Source: Geosiphon pyriformis
Lineage: Eukaryota > Glomeromycota > Glomeromycetes > Archaeosporales > Geosiphonaceae
Direction of reading: 5' to 3'
Length of the DNA: 64,000 nt
NCBI GenBank assembly: GCA_016748015.1
Contig: JAAOMT010000375.1
Coordinates: 181,156 to 245,155, forward strand
Shown: piece after piece, positions 43,701-56,016 of the stretch
How the letters are laid out: each line of letters opens with the position of its first letter
Position numbering within the stretch: position 1 is the first letter of the stretch
Program-made: the position numbers and the translations under genes
Notes under the pieces: model-generated
What the model saw: the letters and a program-made list of their open reading frames with translations, nothing else
Told to the model about the DNA's origin: nothing
Database searches by the model: none

Positions 43701-45383
43701 TTGGCAGGTGTGGTTCATGTTTTTCTTGAGTGCAATATATCTTTGGGTGGTTAAGTGAACAATGCTTTCTGTTTTCGCAGTAATACTCCCATGTCATCTG
43801 TTTTTGGCAGATCTGACTACTTTGGTTGTCTTCCATCTCTTTGGAAATATGGTATTGCTTTTGTTGAACAGCTTTGCTGTAAAAATAGAGCTGTTTTTGA
43901 TTGAAAAACATTCAAGCATTGGAAAAGACTGGACTCACATAGACCTGTTCCTGAATAATTTAGGCTTTTTGTTGGCTTTCTTGATAGTGTAGCCTCTTTC
44001 TCTGCCCATTTTTCTTCTGTAGTTGGTATTGAGCATTTGGATATTTTGGAATCTAGTAAGTTTGGACTGATTTCTAATTGATTGCTGGATCTCAAAACTG
44101 ACAGTCTTTCCATTTATACAGATGGATCTCTGAAGGAATTGGGGAGTGCTGACATGAGAACTAGTGCTGTGGTTTTTTTTAAAGATATAAGCTTGGGTTT
44201 AGAAGTCAGAGTTTCTGGTATGATGTCTTCTACTTTGGCTGAATTGCAGGCCATCGCATTGGCTTTTGAGTGTGTTCCTCCTAATAGCTCAGTTGGTGTC
44301 TATTCGGACAGTCAGACTGTCTTGGATGCTTGCAAATCAGAATTAGGTTTGATTTATCCGGATTTTAAGAATTGCTGTTGAATTGAGCATTAACACATTG
44401 TAAACATTATTAAAAAAAAGGATTTAAGTATCAGCTGGCACAAAGTGTGGGGCCATTTGGATGTCATAGGCAACAAACATGCTGATGCAGCTTCTCTTTC
44501 TCCCTGGTATCTTGTTCTGTGTGTGAATGAGCATTATATTTTGGCTGATGAGAATGTTGTTTCTGGTAATTCTAGACATTTTGTTTGTAAGATCTTTCAG
44601 TCTATTCAATGTGTATGTTGAGAGGTTGGTTTGGGTTCTAAGGTTTTGAATAGCAGTCTGTATTCAGACATTGATTGGTTTAGATTGTCATTGGTATGGC
44701 ATCCAGACTTGCACATGGCTGTTGGCTTCACTAGCAAATTTATGGCTGGTGTTTACACATATTTCATAAAAGCCCTACACCATCAGTTGCCGGTTGCTAT
44801 TTGGAAGCAATTGTATAACAGATGCTATCTCAGTGTGCTGTGTTTGTATTATAACAAGATTAAGGTTTCTGACCATGTCTTTTTTTGTGCAGTAGATGAT
44901 TCTGCTTATTGTCACTTGTTGAATGCTCATGCTGCTGCTTGGTGTTTTCTTTCTGGTCATTCCACTTTCTCTTCAAGTGTTTCTCAACTTTTGTTTTCCT
45001 GTGCTTCAAATGTTGTGGTTTGCATGGCTCTTTGCAAGGGCTTTGTTTTTAAGAATTGGTTTTAGAAAGCTGTGTCTGTCTTTGGAGGTGGCAAAATAGC
45101 TGATCAAAAAATTGTGAAATTTGTGTATGGCTTGTGTCTTGCCTTTAGGGACAAGGTTTGGTCAGTCTATGCTAAGCATCATGTCTGCATGGAAAAAAGT
45201 GGAATGATACCTAGTGACGATTCAGCTATGGTTTCAATTTCAGGGCTGTCTGCTTTGCTTTCTGCAGGTGTTGTTAAGTTGCTGGGTATTGCTGAGGCAT
45301 TTGGTGTTGGTTTTGGTTTTTGTAAGTCTTGTTTGTTTTTCTCAGGTATTGGAAACTCAGTCTTGGTGCATATAGATGTTTAA
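40731..45383 (+). pseudogene. L5 ORF2: APE endonuclease, RT and RNase H polyprotein with about 24 stops
   Basis: ATG at 40731 overlaps the ORF1 TGA. All open pieces to 45383 lie in one frame, so no net indel occurred in 4653 nt. Endonuclease (about 40750-41460): ETKLKDK, LGGDFNKDG and DTDHQAVFVS supply the Glu, Asp/Asn and Asp-His residues. RT (about 42200-43300): the catalytic motif is FVDD at 43035-43046, followed by a TGG to TGA change. RNase H (about 44080-44560): YTDGS, the Glu of LAELQAIALA, YSDSQ and HLDVIGNKHADAA give the four acidic positions and the terminal motif. The C-terminal part at 44631-45383 contains a Cys/His-containing region. Known role: target-primed reverse transcription. 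Confidence 0.85.
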
Positions 45384-45516
45384 TGTGGTCTTGATTGGTC
45401 CAAATGGCTGGTCGCATGTAGAAAATGCATGATTCACACCTAGTTTAGATCAATCAATTGATGTATTGTACTAAGTAGTGTTTAGACCTTGCTTGTAAAA
45501 TATTAATAAAAAAAAA
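45384..45516 (+). other. L5 3' untranslated region and A-rich tail
   Basis: It follows the ORF2 stop and ends AATATTAAT plus nine A. It marks the LINE 3' end. Confidence 0.6.
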
Positions 45517-46919
45517 TTACATAATATATAGATATATAAAAAAATAAAATATAATTTTACAAAAATATAATTAAAAAATAAATATATAAGTATATTAAAA
45601 ATAAATAAATATTTGTTAATTATTTTAATAAGATTAAAGTATTAATTTAAAAATAAATATTTATTTATTAACTTAAATTCAAATAGTTAATTACATATTA
45701 AAATGCATAATTTATGTATATATTATAAATTAAAACAGAATTTGAGTTGATTTAAAATTTTAATTTAATACTGTATTGATTCTAAATTAACTTAACTAAT
45801 TATATTATTTGGTTAATTGACCAGTATTATAAGTAAACTTAATAGAATATTGTGGTAATATTTGGTGCTCTAAATTTAGATAAAGAAAGCTTGAAAATTT
45901 TTATTTTATATACTTAAAGTGAGTTGTTAATATTAGTCTTTAAAGGTTTTTTACTAATTTTACACATGGTGTTTTTTGGTTATAAGACACAAAAAGATGT
46001 TTTGGCTATTTGTAACTTAAATATATAAGCTATCTTCTTCAAGTTAGTCAAACACAATTACTAGAATTTGGTAGTGTTTTTTTGCTTTTTTGGTAAGCTA
46101 ACAAGATAATATTAATACTTAATCCTAAAAAAAACTTTTTTTTTTTACCAGACTATTATAAAGTTTATTCCCAAACAATTGATTTTATAATGTTGCCACT
46201 GCACAAAAAAGAAAAAAAAAAGATAAATAAAAATAAAAAAAGATTAGTTTTATCAATTACTGTAATCAAAAATAATTAGTTTAAGTTATTATTATTCAAG
46301 ATGGTTTTATGTTAAAAACATCTAACCAGAAATAAAGATAAGAAAATAATTAATTTTGATTAAACACAGAATTCATAAATTATGTATGAGTGAGCTTGGG
46401 TTTTAAATAGTTTTTTTATTTATAGTAATATAAATATATAGATAAAATAGATTTAACAGATATAAGTAAAAGAATATATTTTTCTATTTGTCTGTTTTTT
46501 TTTCTATTACTAAAACTATTTGTTTTTATACATATTTCTAGTTTTATAAAATTGTTTTTAATTATTTGTTATTATTAGCTATTATTTATTATTTCTGTTA
46601 TTGCTTTATTTTTTTATACTATAACTAGTTATTTTATGTTATAAATAGTTATTCTGTGTTATTTTATATTATTGTGTATTATTTTGTATTATTTTAAGTT
46701 ATAATGTATTATTTTGTATTATTATATTTTTTTAAGTTATTATGTTTTTAATTATGTTTTTTTCAATATTTTTTAAATTGGTTTTTCTACTCAGATAAAA
46801 TTATCTCATTTTTTTAGAATTAAGCTTCTGTAAGATTATATGTATTTTTAAAAATTGTTTTTTTGGTATAATATTCAATTATTGTGTCAAGTATTGCTTT
46901 TTGTAAATTTTTAAACTGT
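45517..46919. other. AT-rich gene-free stretch
   Basis: I see no gene. Poly(A)/poly(T) runs dominate. At about 46600-46745 there is an imperfect repeat of TATTTTGTATTATT-like units. There is no LTR or LINE homology up to the G2 LTR at 46920. Confidence 0.6.
46600..46745. repeat. Imperfect AT-rich tandem repeat
   Basis: About ten short units alternate TTATTTT, GTATTA and AAGTTATA. It resembles expanded low-complexity sequence. Confidence 0.45.
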
Positions 46920-47676
46920 TGTTACAGGTGATTATTTGGGATCTCAAAACAAATAACAAACTCATAACTTGATGCTTAATAGCTGATGCAATTGATATTA
47001 TCTGGAGGTTTTGGTATTTAAAAATTTTGGTAAAGTTTTTTGTATAAATAAACAGAAATTTAATGATTGTTTTATTCATAGCTTCTCAGAATTACAATTT
47101 TATTTAATTTTTTTTTTTAGCATGGTGACCAGTTTATTCTGGCAGTTATGTCTTTCTGGTAAGCTATCCTTAATTTTCAAGTTCTTTACTTTTGTTTTAC
47201 AGATCTTTTACCAGGCTATTCTTAACATTAATAACTCAGTGCTTAATTTCTTTAATCAGTTAGTAAGTCAACACAACAAAAAAAACTAAAATAAAAAAAA
47301 GAAAATAAGTCAAGGCAAATAAGTTAGTATTTTGTTAATAACTGTAATCAAGAGTTATTATTCCAGTATGATTAAAAATTGGATTCTATCAACATGTAGT
47401 GTTAATAATGAGAAGAGTAATTTAGATGGTAAATAGTTATTTTATTGATATTAATAATTTTATTCTGGAAAATCTGTCTTTTTTGCTTTTAATGTTCTTA
47501 CTATATATACATAATTTGGGTTTTACAAAATTGCTCACATTTTCAAGCAATGTGTCATGATTTTCTGACAATGCTCCACATTGCTAAGCAATATGTTCAT
47601 GTGTTAATTACTATTTTCTTATTGGTCTATTTGTTTTTTCTACTATTTTTTTTGTATGTTTTTTTTATAAGTAATA
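46920..47676 (-). repeat. E7 3' LTR (family G2)
   Basis: It spans about 757 bp. The plus-strand start TGTTACAGG equals that of E8. The other end reads AAGTAATA, where E8 has GAGTAACA. The internal region at 47540-47600 holds inverted copies of ATTGCT/AGCAAT. The purine tract (minus strand AAAAGAAGGAGATAA) adjoins at 47677-47691. Confidence 0.82.
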
Positions 47677-47691
47677 TTATCTCCTTCTTTT

Positions 47692-49880
47692 AATATTAAG
47701 CTCTGTCAAAATCTTCATTTTAAATTAAGTTTATGACTTTTTTTTCTAATATTGTTTGTTTGACTCTGTTTTTTATATCTTTAATTTGTGTGTTATTCAT
47801 TTTTCTTCATTGGTTAATGGTTATTGTTTTTATGTCAGGGTGTAGCAATATTTTTGGATAGTTTTGAAATATCATATATAGTCAATAGATTGTTTTGATG
47901 TGTAGTGTCAGATTTGTTTTCTTTTCAATAATATCTTTAATGTTCTGTATTATCTCTGAATTGAATATTCTTTTAGATTTATTAAGATATAATTTCTGAA
48001 TATTTGATTTTTGTCCCAAATGATAGTAACAGTATAGTATTGGAAGTTGTTTCATCTACTGATTTTAATTTTTTTTTGTGAATTCCTTGATTGAAACCAT
48101 GATGGGTATTTTTCCAAAAGTGGTTTTTACTTTTTTTATTATTTTATCTGACTAGTTTTTTGTTTGGTTCTGTAGTTACTAATATGGTATATTTTTTGCT
48201 TTTTTTTTTGCTTGGTGTTTTGATAGCAAATTGTTTGATGATTGACAACAATTTCTATGTCCAATTGTTGTTAGTTTAAGACCTAAAATAATTGTTAGAT
48301 TAAGGTGTGGATATGGTCTGGTATTTCCATTTTTCTTTGTTGTTTTTGTTATATCTACTATGTTTTTATATACTTTTGGTCAATCAATTTAATGCATTTG
48401 AATCAATAATTATAATTGGTTTCAGATCTTGTAAAATCTCATTTGGTTGGACTAGTATTTGTTGTACTTTTAATTGTAGAATATTACTTGTAACTGATGA
48501 TGCTATATTGTGATATGATTTTAGTTAATTACTATGTGCTGTTTTGGCTAAAATTTTGTTGTCCCATCTTAATTTATAAGCTTTATTTTCTAAAATTTTT
48601 TCTATGTAAAATAATCCATCCCATTTGGAGTCAAATTTTCTACTCCATTGTTTTTCTACTTTGGTATAATGCAAAAATACTTTGTCTTCAATCTTGAATT
48701 TCACTGGTTTATCTGGTAACTGGTTATTATGTCATTTTTTTTGTTTTTCTTGTGACTTTTGAATGTTATCAGCTGCTCTTTATTACTTGTTTTTTAGTAT
48801 TTCTATTAAGTTATATGTTTTTTTCAACAGAATTTCTTGGAAATTATCTTTTATTATTGGTTCTATTAGATATGTATTGACTTTTATCTCAATTGGTAAT
48901 GTTGCTGTTTTATCATATACTAAATTAAATGATGTTTTTTGTGTGGTATCTTGCTTCATTGTTTAATAAGCAAATAGTACTGATAATATAAACAAATTCC
49001 ATTTGTTCTGGTTTTTTTGACTGATTTTGGCTATTGCTTTACACAATGTTCTGTTGAATCTTTCTACTAAACCATTTATTTGTGAATGATATGATAATAA
49101 TAATGGTCTTTTGATTCTAAATTTTTGGCTTAATTCTGTTAATGTTCTGTTTACAAAATGAGTTTTTTGATCCAATAACATTTTTTTTGAACATCTATGT
49201 CGACAAATCAGATCTTGGTGAATGAATTTGGCTATGGATTCTGCATCTGCTCTTTGAATTGCTTTTGCCTCTGGCCATTTTGTGAGATAGTCTATGGCTA
49301 CTGCTATATAACAATTGCCTTTGCTGATTATTGTTAATGGTCTAACTAAGTCAATTTCAATTTTGTTAAATAGTTGTTTCACTTTAATTGGTCTTAGTAG
49401 TTTAATAGGTCTTGTTCCTTTTCTTTTTTGACAAACATCACAATTTTGAATGTATTAAATAATATCTGGATATATTGATGACCAATAATATTTTTTTCTG
49501 GTTTTTTTTATGGTTGCTTCTTTATAAAAGTGTTCTGTTATTGGATCCAAGTGTATGTTGTATAATATTGTTTCTTTTTCTGATTTTGTAATTACTCTAA
49601 GTAGTTGATTTGGTTTTTTTCTGTTTTTCTAATATAATATATTTTGGTGGATGATAAAATATTTGGATTGTTGTTTTATGTTGTTTCATTCTTTTGGAGA
49701 TAATTTCTTCTTAAACTGCTGAGTATTAATATAGTGTTGGAGTTGTTAATATTTTTGTGTATTCATTTTTTGTTATATTTTTGGTTTGAAATGTTCTTAA
49801 GTTTGTTTTATTTGTAACAAACTGTCAGCATTTCCATTTTTTTTTCTCTTTTTATAGTGTATTATATATTTGAATAGTAA
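47692..49880 (-). pseudogene. E7: integrase and C-terminal module
   Basis: The zinc part reads HFYKEATIKKTRKKYYW and CDVCQKRKG (about 49560-49420). The core at 49382-48963 has the first Asp (IEIDLVRPL), ITALike AIDYLTKWPEAKAIQ with Trp kept, and NGLVERFNRTL with the Glu. Downstream (48960-48300) the integrase C-terminal domain and a final module, homologous to E8 60243-59590, are broken by stops. Known role: cDNA insertion. Confidence 0.75.
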
Positions 49881-51235
49881 AAGTTTTATTTTCTATCTGA
49901 CATGGCAGTTATCTCTAAATTTTTGCTTCTGGATTGATGTCAATTCTTTGTAATTAATGTATATGTCAAATTTTTGACTTAAGTATGCTTTCTATTTTAT
50001 GACTGCTCAATAAATAGTTAAGTGTTCTAGCACTGGTGTTCCATAGTTTTTTTTAGCTGGACTTAAACTTCAGCTGGCATATGTTACTGGGTGTTCTCTT
50101 TTGTTTGTTCCTCTCTGTGACAATACTGCTCCCAATGCTTGACCAGATACATTAGTGGTAATAATAAATGGCTTGCTGTAATCTGGATAGATTAATACTA
50201 GTGCTTGAATAAACTTTCTTTTTAAAGTGTCAAAAGCTTCTTGCTGAATTTTAGTCTATTCATATTTCACATTTTTGTTTGGAGTTAATAAAGTGGTTGA
50301 GCCAGTTTGGAAAAGTTCTGAATAAAGTGGCAGTAATATTTAGCAAATCCCAAAAATGTTTGTAGTTCCATCAAGTTTGTTGGTACTGGAAAGTTTTTTA
50401 CTATCTCAATTTTATTTGAATCTGTTTTAATACTATCTTTGCTTATAACATGTTCTAAAAATTTCAATTCTGTTTTGCTGAAAAAACACTTAGTTGCATT
50501 CAGTTTTAATACTGCTTTTCTTAACCTTTTAAACACTTACTAAAGATAATACAAATGATCATCAAATATTCTTGAAAACATATTGGTGTTATCTAAATAT
50601 ACAACTATTGATTTCTATAGCAGTTTGGTATAGACAATTTCCACAAGTCATTGAAAAATGACTGGAATATTGGTTAAGCTAAATGGCATAACTTCAAATT
50701 CAAAATTTTTTTCTTTGGTAGTGAACACAGTTTTTTCTTTGTCAGCTGAATTTATGGCTACTTGCCAATAATTACTATTTAAATCCAATGTTAAGAACCA
50801 TTTTTTTCCTCCAAAAGCATTAAACAATTCTTGAATTTGTGGAATTGAATAGTTATCTCTACAAATAACACTATTGAGTTTTCTATAATTCACACAAAAG
50901 CAGATTTTTCCATTTTTTTTATGGACTAGTACCACTAATAATAACTATGGACTCATTAAAAGTTGAATTAATCTATTGTTTAATATCTGGTTAATTTTTT
51001 GTCAGATGATTTTATAATTGGCTAGTAGTACTCAGTATACTTGTTGTTTAATTGGCATAGTATTTCCTGTCTTAATTTGATGCTAAATAATATCAGTTCT
51101 ACCAAATTTGTTTTCACTTGTGAAGATATTAGTAAAATTGTTAAATAACATTTTGAGCTACATTCTTTGAAGTAGGTTTAGATTTTCCAAGTTCATTTGT
51201 TTTAATTATTCCAGTTGGAGCAAATAGCATTTCTT
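49881..51235 (-). pseudogene. E7: RT and RNase H
   Basis: RT pieces are 50935-50648 (KKNGKICFCVNYRKLN, LTLDLNSNYWQVAI) and 50536-50285. The catalytic motif reads YLDN (50588-50599). RNase H (about 50280-49900) has ITTNVSGQALGAVL where E8 has ITADGSGQALGAVL, so the Asp is lost. Inactive. Confidence 0.78.
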
Positions 51236-52060
51236 TCATTCATATATGGTTTGTGATGTAATATTCACATATTTACACAGTTGTGAAAAATCTGAAATGG
51301 TGCTTGGCAGTTGGTCTTTAATTTTAGTGTTTAAATAATTGATAGTGGTTTTGCTTGGTATTTTAATGGTGTTTTCAGTTGTGTTATGGATGGAGATTTT
51401 AATGTGTTTGTTATTTTTAGCTAGTATATATAGATTGGTAATAGCAATCTCTTCTGATTCACAAATCCTGGCTTCCACTTTAAAAATTTGGAGTTGATTT
51501 TTCATTTTTCTTTCTATAGCTATTAAATACTAATTATATAACAGAATAAAAATTGATTGATGAGTAAAAATAATTTCTCTCTTGTCAACAACTTTTTTTT
51601 TGACCATATTAACTAGTACATCTATTCTATCTGTGGATCTGAATCCACTTATTTTTCTTACTGTTATCTTTAATTCTTCTCTTTTTCTTACTAATACTAA
51701 CTAAGCTATTTAAATCAGAGATAAGAATATTGTCTGTGTTATTTTTTTATTTGGTTCAATGATATATTCTTTTTCTGAGTCATTTTGTAGCATTGTAATA
51801 ATATTTCTTATATATCTTGTATTAATTATTTCTCTTTTTATATTAATATTCTTTTTTACTAAACTACTCTTAAATGTTAGTTGAACCATTATTGTTGCTA
51901 AAATTTTCAGTGCTACTTTTAAATCAATACAGGTGTGCAAATGTGGTTCTAATTTGATGGCATTTTTTTTTAGATATTTCAAATTAAATTCTGTATTGGT
52001 GTTATGCATGTGTTCTGACATAATATCTTCATTATTATTGCTAAACTATTTCAATTCTTG
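51236..52060 (-). pseudogene. E7: dUTPase domain and following linker
   Basis: 52021-51710 aligns along its length with the E8 dUTPase. Motif 1 reads TEFNLKY (E8 DAGFDLRY), motif 2 FKSSLVKKNI, motif 3 EIINTRYIRNI (E8 GIIDAGYVGNI) with the catalytic Asp now Asn, motif 4 NKKITQTIFL, and motif 5 about 51660-51640 GFRSTD. The linker to RT is 51505-51236. All key losses are G to A type. Known role of the fold: dUTP hydrolysis, limiting uracil in cDNA. Confidence 0.78.
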
Positions 52061-53520
52061 TTCTTTGAACAGATTAGAGAGTGCAATATATTATTCTAAG
52101 TTTGAATTGGAGTCCAAATTTTTGTTGTTAGTGTTGCTATTTTGGACTGAGCTAAAACTGTTGTTTTTGTTGTTATTGTCAGAGTTTAAATTGGGATTGA
52201 ATAATAATTCTGATTCCACTTTGCAGCTGCTAATTGATTTCTTTTCTTTGGGAATCATGTAGATTATGTGCAATAGTGAATTGTAAATAAGGTCATACTT
52301 ATTACAATATTGAAAATCACAGAAAATCAAACAGTGTTAACAAAGTTAAGTATTCAGCTGTTCCAGCCATTGTTTTTGTTCTTCCCTAGTTGGCACTAGA
52401 TTCTGGTAATGTTTGTGAAATTGCTCAGAATTATCCTTAACATTATCTAAGACATCAAAAGTTAAAACATATTCTGGTTTAGGGAGTATTAGGGGGTTAT
52501 TCTTGATTTCCAGTATCTTATTGAGTAAAACACCTTCTGCTTTTGTACTTATTATTCTCCAGATCTTGTATTTGTCATGTGGATAATCTTCCAATTTTCT
52601 TAGTGCTTGTTTTTAGGCATTATCAATAGACATTCCTTTTTAGAATTATGTATTGGCATAATTTATTATACATTTTTCCTTATCCAGAAATGTCATTTCA
52701 CATTTTTTCATCAAGTAAAATAATTCCACATATGAGACAAAATTTGTTGTTCTATTTTTTTGGTCTTTTTGGTTTTCTAAATTGTTTAAAGACATATAAG
52801 TAGCAGTAATACTTGGTTGCTATTAGTCACTTCTTGTTATTGCCACAACATGCACCTATTGATAACAATTTCTTATTACAATTAACACATATTAGTTTAG
52901 GTCAATAGTAAGTTGAGTTAAAGTAATTGGTAATATATAGCATATAAGTAAAAGTTGTTGCTTGGGGTTTTTCTTTTTTTTTTTTTCCCTTTTTTTCCCA
53001 GATAAACACTAGTGGCAAGTTATTGTGGTTATTATTAGTTCATGAGACTTAATAAGCTTTCTAGGTAGGTCTTTTTTTCTCTTCTTCTAATTCAATTAGT
53101 AGAACTTGAATGGTATTAGTTGGTTTGAAATGACCACACATAACAGATACTCTAGTATGCTGACTGTTTTGGCTAAGTTGCAATTCTTGAGTGGTTTAGT
53201 CAAGCATAGTATTTGTCTTGAACAACCAGTTATTACTAACTAGAACTTGGTACTAAGTGGCTTCCATAATAAGAACTTTAATTAGTACACTAATGCTATT
53301 GATTTTGATTAAAAAGTCATCAATTTTACCAATTGGAGTCTTAGTAGTTCTATTAGCAGTGATAATTCTGGCACTGGCAGTGTGATCAACTTGACAACCT
53401 AATTGGTCTATGAATTGCTTGATGATAATACTGCTTGCCAAACTATTGTCTAGGATCAGTTTGATAAACTAATCATTAACCTTGACATTAGTGTACATTG
53501 TAGTAATGAGTTTTGTGTCT
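52061..53520 (-). pseudogene. E7: protease and Cys-containing linker before dUTPase
   Basis: Retropepsin-like region: catalytic Asp codon 53448-53450 in LILDNSLASSIIIKQF, then 53441-53253. Next is a charged, poorly preserved stretch with several stops. 52594-52346 ends TREEQKQWLEQLNT. A Cys cluster at 52295-52342 reads C-x2-C-x3-C-x4-C-x2-Y with one stop inside. An Asn/Ser-rich acidic stretch leads to the dUTPase. The function of the linker is unknown. Confidence 0.68.
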
Positions 53521-53689
53521 AGGGCAGCTTTATTGAATAATGGGTTTATTAAGAGTTCTTTGAGTTCAAAGGGAAAGATTGCAGCTAGTAATTTGTTGTT
53601 AGTAACAATTACTAGAAATATATTGTTGGTAAGTGGCTTTTGGTTGGTTTTCTAATGATTAAGTTGGGTGTCTTCTGAAGTAACTAAAA

Positions 53690-55316
53690 GACTTAAATAG
53701 GATTGGGCATTTGGATTTTAGGCATAGCTAGTTCCTGAATTTTGCTGTTGTGATTCAAATTGTTGGGCTGCTGAACTGGAAATTGGTTGGTGTATTATCA
53801 TTGCTAATCACCAATTTTGACAGATCTGCATAGTTTTCAGTCTCTGGTTTCTGTTTTAAGATAAGTTCAGTAACAGTGTTAAAATTGGTTAGGATTGATA
53901 AATTAGCTGAGTTTGAGGTGGTTAATAAATTACTGAGGCTGGATGTTAATAGACTGGTGCTTGATAAATTGGCTGTGTCATTTAAGAGTAATAAGACTGA
54001 TATTGGTATTGTTTATTTAATGAATTATTGGCATAGTTTGGGGTTTGAAATCTGCAATTGAAGTTTTGATATTGAGTTCTCGATTATTGGTTATTTAATC
54101 TTAACTGGCAATCTATTTTTAAATGTTCTTGTTTATTACAATAATGACAAATATGTGTTTTTTGCAGCCATTGTTGATTTGAGAAAAATGGCTGTAACTG
54201 ATGCTAAAGTCAATTAAAATTTCTTGGGTTTTTATAATATTGTGGCAGCTGATAAATAATCTGATTGCCATTATTATTAGCTAAATACTTTTCTAGTTTC
54301 TGATTAATTGAATTATTAAATTGTTTTAGTTTCAAATCCAATTCAGATAATCTGTTCATTATTAAGTTCACAGCTTAAGCTTGTCTGGCTTTTAGCTCAG
54401 CTAATTCAAAATCTTTGGCATAAGTGACTGTGTTTTGTAGTGTGTCTAGATACATTGGCCATATTCATTATAAAATGGTACTGCATAGACTGCAAATAAA
54501 TTGATTCAAAATTTGGAGTGCTGTAAAATAATTTGTGTTAATTGCTTAAATCTGGTATAGATTCCTATAGAAGTGTCCCAGATAAGTAGTAACTGCTTTA
54601 GTTTTTTCTTGCTTAATAGTAGTAAAATGAGTAAGCAATTAATTAATGCTGTTGTGATTATTAAAATACTGTAGAAAAACAGTTTTGAATACATCAAATA
54701 TGTTGGTTTTATTCATGAGACTTTGATACCATGAGTTAGTTGTATCTTAAAAAAAGTATGGAATGACTTGTAACACTCTTGTATTATCCCAACCATTGGC
54801 TACAATTGTTTTTTTTATATTGTTAAGCCAAACTTGAGCATTTTTTTCTTCGCCAGTAAATTTCTTGAGTTTGACAATAGATGTATATACCATTGATACT
54901 AGCTGTTGTAGTTGCTGTGAATTTTGTTGATGCTGAGGAATAAGAATTGGGACTTTTGGTGGATAGATCCATATAATTAGAAGTAAGTTTTGCTGACTAA
55001 TAGGGACAGAGTTTGGATTGTTCAGATTTCTTTGGATCTAAATAATCAGAGTTTGTATTTCTGGGTTTTTTGAGATCAGGTTTTGATTATTAGTTTCCTG
55101 ATTACTGTCTTCTTCTTCCTCAGAATCAGTTATTTTTCAAGGACTAATGGCTCCAAAATTTGGTTGTGGTGGCAGTGATTGAACTCTTAATGACATTGGG
55201 GATTATGATTTAAATCCCTCAAAGTAATTGCCATATGTTTCTAATAACTTTGCTTTCTTCTGTTTACTTTGGAATAAGATTCTATTTAGTGATGTTGTTG
55301 TGTTTGCTGTGAACAT
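53690..55316 (-). pseudogene. E7: Gag of family G2
   Basis: ATG at 55316 (MFTANTTTSLNRILFQS). The acidic stretch SDSEEEED-like at about 55125 is followed by a capsid-like region with VKLKKFTGEEKNAQVWLNNI (about 54870-54810) and VTTYLGHFYRNLYQI. A perfect CCHC knuckle, CHYCNKQEHLKIDC, sits at 54108-54149. Stops TAA, TAG and TGA replace Gln, Arg and Trp codons. Known role: particle protein. Confidence 0.78.
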
Positions 55317-55331
55317 GTTTATCAATGTTAT

Positions 55332-55964
55332 TGTTATGATTGAAACTTATACTTTTTATTAATTATCATATGTATTAGCCATTGATGTTATATAAATTAG
55401 CCATTCTATTTTTAGAAAGTGATTATTGACCTGATCATTAACCACTTTTGATAGCTATATAAGCAATGAATTTTTTAACTGTAGAAAAGTATATCAGAAA
55501 TCAAGGAAATTAAATAAATAAAATAACAACTTTTATCTCAATCTTTCTTTTATTACTAATTTTTTTTTTCTTACTTTCAAGTATTCAAACATCTTGAGAT
55601 AAAAAATTATTTGTTGGTTATTTTTTACTCTTTTTCTAAAATGTGTAATTGCAGCATTTGAAGATTATTGACTGAAGAGTATATCTGATATCTGATATTG
55701 AATTCTAATAGTGCTGATGTGAAACATAGAATTATACCAGTGTGTGATCATTTGTTGATAGTACAAACTATCCCTCTACCTTCAGATTCCTGGTTATCTT
55801 TAGAAAAGTACAGCAACTGAGATATTTTATGAGACTGATCTCATACATTGAATTCATACTCATTCAATTTGCTCTTTGAAGTTGAATTCTCTTTGATTTT
55901 TTTCATTACTTTACAATCTTGTTCTTTTTTGCTATTTGTTAGCTTGTTACTCCAATCTGTAACA
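55332..55964 (+). repeat. E9 5' LTR (family G1)
   Basis: It spans 633 bp, TGTTATGA...TGTAACA. Only two 12-bp units are present (55419-55442), the fewest here. The TATA box TATATAAG lies near 55456. Confidence 0.92.
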
Positions 55965-55970
55965 TAAAAG

Positions 55971-55988
55971 TGGTGCTCCCTGTGAGAT
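55971..55988 (+). promoter_or_regulatory. E9 putative primer binding site
   Basis: TGGTGCTCCCTGTGAGAT lies 6 nt after the LTR. It is the same site as in E3 with one change. Confidence 0.5.
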
Positions 55989-56016
55989 TGTCAAAATCCA
56001 CTTTGTTTCTTATTGT

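Larger units (their letters stand above)
38859..45516 (+). mobile_element. L5: nearly full-length LINE (non-LTR retrotransposon), inactive
   Basis: ORF1 and ORF2 overlap by ATGA, and a short 3' UTR and A-rich tail (nine A at 45508-45516) follow. Domain order is RRM-like, knuckle, APE endonuclease, RT, RNase H. It belongs to the same broad class as L1-L4 but to a different ORF1 type. Confidence 0.88.
46920..55331 (-). mobile_element. E7: Ty3/gypsy retrotransposon of family G2 with dUTPase, 5' end missing
   Basis: Right to left: Gag with CCHC knuckle, retropepsin, a linker with a Cys cluster, dUTPase, RT, RNase H, integrase, C-terminal module, polypyrimidine-strand tract and 3' LTR. It is cut 16 bp upstream of the Gag ATG by the E9 LTR. 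It is AT-shifted with many stops. E8 is a younger relative. Confidence 0.85.

Noticed and set aside
45517-46919. Mitochondrial or centromeric DNA
   Set aside because: It is AT-rich, but there is no mitochondrial gene or long satellite, and it is only 1.4 kb between transposons.
48307-48966. Three hydrophobic plus-strand frames as membrane proteins
   Set aside because: They are reverse readings of the AT-rich integrase C-terminal region of E7.
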